The position numbers were made by a program, and so were the translations under genes. Shown here one piece after another: positions 6,898-7,112 of a stretch of DNA of 7,112 nucleotides (position 1 is the first letter of the stretch; each line of letters begins with the position of its first letter). The notes beneath the pieces are model-generated. The model searched no databases. It saw nothing but the letters and a program-made list of their open reading frames with translations, and was not told where the DNA came from. The stretch comes from Cyanobacteria bacterium UBA8803 (GTDB lineage: Bacteria; Cyanobacteriota; Cyanobacteriia; Cyanobacteriales; Coleofasciculaceae): positions 41,390 to 48,501 of the forward strand of contig DNXU01000448.1 in NCBI GenBank assembly GCA_003505715.1. Direction: 5' to 3'.

Positions 6898-6918
6898 ACT
6901 AGCACGCCGTCTGCTAGT
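6898..6918. repeat. perfect 7-bp inverted repeat
   Basis: ACTAGCA (6898-6904) and TGCTAGT (6912-6918) are exact reverse complements around the 7-nt loop CGCCGTC. No T-run follows on either strand, so it is not a standard terminator. It could be an operator half-site pair or an mRNA hairpin in the leader of the rightward gene. Confidence 0.4.
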
Positions 6919-6957
6919 CTAGGGCAAGACCTTACAGCAGCTTGCTGAAGATACTGG

Positions 6958-7071
6958 ATGAAGTGCTATAAAGTTCTCCAGGATGGTAATAAAACAGATC
7001 GGCGGAAAACAATGAGCGTTGCAGGCGTTCTGATTCCAGTCTTAGCTATGGGAGTGAGGAAGTTAGAGTGA
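6958..7071 (+). other. 37-codon open frame overlapping the right-hand aminotransferase start
   Basis: An ATG at 6958 opens a 37-codon frame (begins MKCYKVLQDG, ends VRKLE) whose TGA overlaps the downstream GTG as GTGA. A second in-frame ATG is at 7012. There is no good ribosome site before 6958. Just upstream, in another frame (about 6833-6961), the DNA reads like protein interrupted by TAG (6920) and TGA (6959), so this may be the tail of a decayed, frameshifted gene rather than a working leader peptide. I do not recognise the protein. Confidence 0.25.
7051..7059 (+). promoter_or_regulatory. ribosome binding site for the right-hand aminotransferase
   Basis: The purine-rich GGAGTGAGG contains GGAG and GAGG; the latter ends 8 nt before the GTG at 7068. 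This decides the start, because the reading frame upstream, back to a TAA at 6990, contains no ATG, GTG or TTG. Confidence 0.55.
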
Positions 7072-7112
7072 GCCAACTGAAGATCCCGATTTTGGATCTC
7101 AAGCCCCAGTAC
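7068..7112 (+). CDS. N-terminus of a DegT/DnrJ/EryC1/StrS sugar aminotransferase, cut by window edge
   Basis: Only 15 codons lie in the window: VSQLKIPILDLKPQY from a GTG start. The IPxLDLKxQY signature is the typical opening of DegT-family PLP aminotransferases that act on nucleotide-linked keto sugars (compare IPFLDLKAQY-like N-termini). The gene points right, divergent from the glycosyltransferase, and has a good ribosome site. The catalytic Lys and the rest of the fold lie outside the window, so the call rests on this short motif and on the setting. It would be the second DegT-type gene of the locus, and closer to the canonical family than the one at the left end. Confidence 0.6.
   Translation, partial: MSQLKIPILDLKPQY

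Larger units (their letters stand above)
6747..7067. other. divergent intergenic region between glycosyltransferase and right-hand aminotransferase
   Basis: These 321 bp separate two genes that diverge, so promoters for both directions should lie here. I see a consensus TATAAT on the plus strand, a TTGACA on the minus strand (6839-6834) without a well-spaced -10, a perfect 7-bp stem-loop, and short plus-strand frames that read like broken protein. No tRNA, insertion-sequence end or tandem repeat is visible. Confidence 0.6.

Overview
The window looks like part of a cyanobacterial chromosome. Five perfect HIP1 octamers (GCGATCGC) lie in 7.1 kb, where about 0.1 would be expected by chance, and all five sit inside genes. 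The gene content (DegT-type aminotransferases, asparagine synthase-like amidotransferase, DPM1-like glycosyltransferase, methyltransferase, polysaccharide deacetylase-like protein, FemAB/GNAT-fold protein) is that of a cell-surface polysaccharide or glycolipid biosynthesis island.

Layout. Six genes run leftward on the minus strand. Read in the direction of transcription they are: a family 2 glycosyltransferase (GTG start at 6746), a 117-bp gap, asparagine synthase asnB (5828-3939), a polysaccharide deacetylase-like protein (3939-2629), a class I SAM methyltransferase (2632-1859), a FemAB/GNAT-like protein (1872-772) and the first 252 codons of a divergent DegT/DnrJ/EryC1/StrS aminotransferase that runs off the left edge (758-1). 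From asnB onward the genes touch or overlap: TAATG, ATGA, a 14-nt overlap, then a 13-nt gap. This is the pattern of one translationally coupled operon. On the plus strand, diverging from the glycosyltransferase, the last 45 bases hold the first 15 codons of a second, more canonical DegT-family aminotransferase. The 321 bp between the divergent genes hold a consensus -10 box, a perfect 7-bp stem-loop, and short open frames that may be a decayed gene or a leader.

How the genes may work together (inference). The aminotransferase(s) would make amino sugars, and the glycosyltransferase would attach a sugar, probably on a polyprenyl-phosphate carrier. The asparagine synthase homologue could amidate a carboxyl group, as its relatives do in O-antigen clusters. 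The methyltransferase, deacetylase-like and FemAB-like proteins would decorate the glycan by methylation, deacylation and acyl or aminoacyl transfer. No polymerase, flippase, exosortase or mobile element is visible here, so the final product cannot be named.

Limits. Both end genes are cut by the window. Substrates are not readable from sequence. Promoter and hairpin calls are by eye. I see no tRNA, rRNA, CRISPR array, insertion sequence or convincing Rho-independent terminator.
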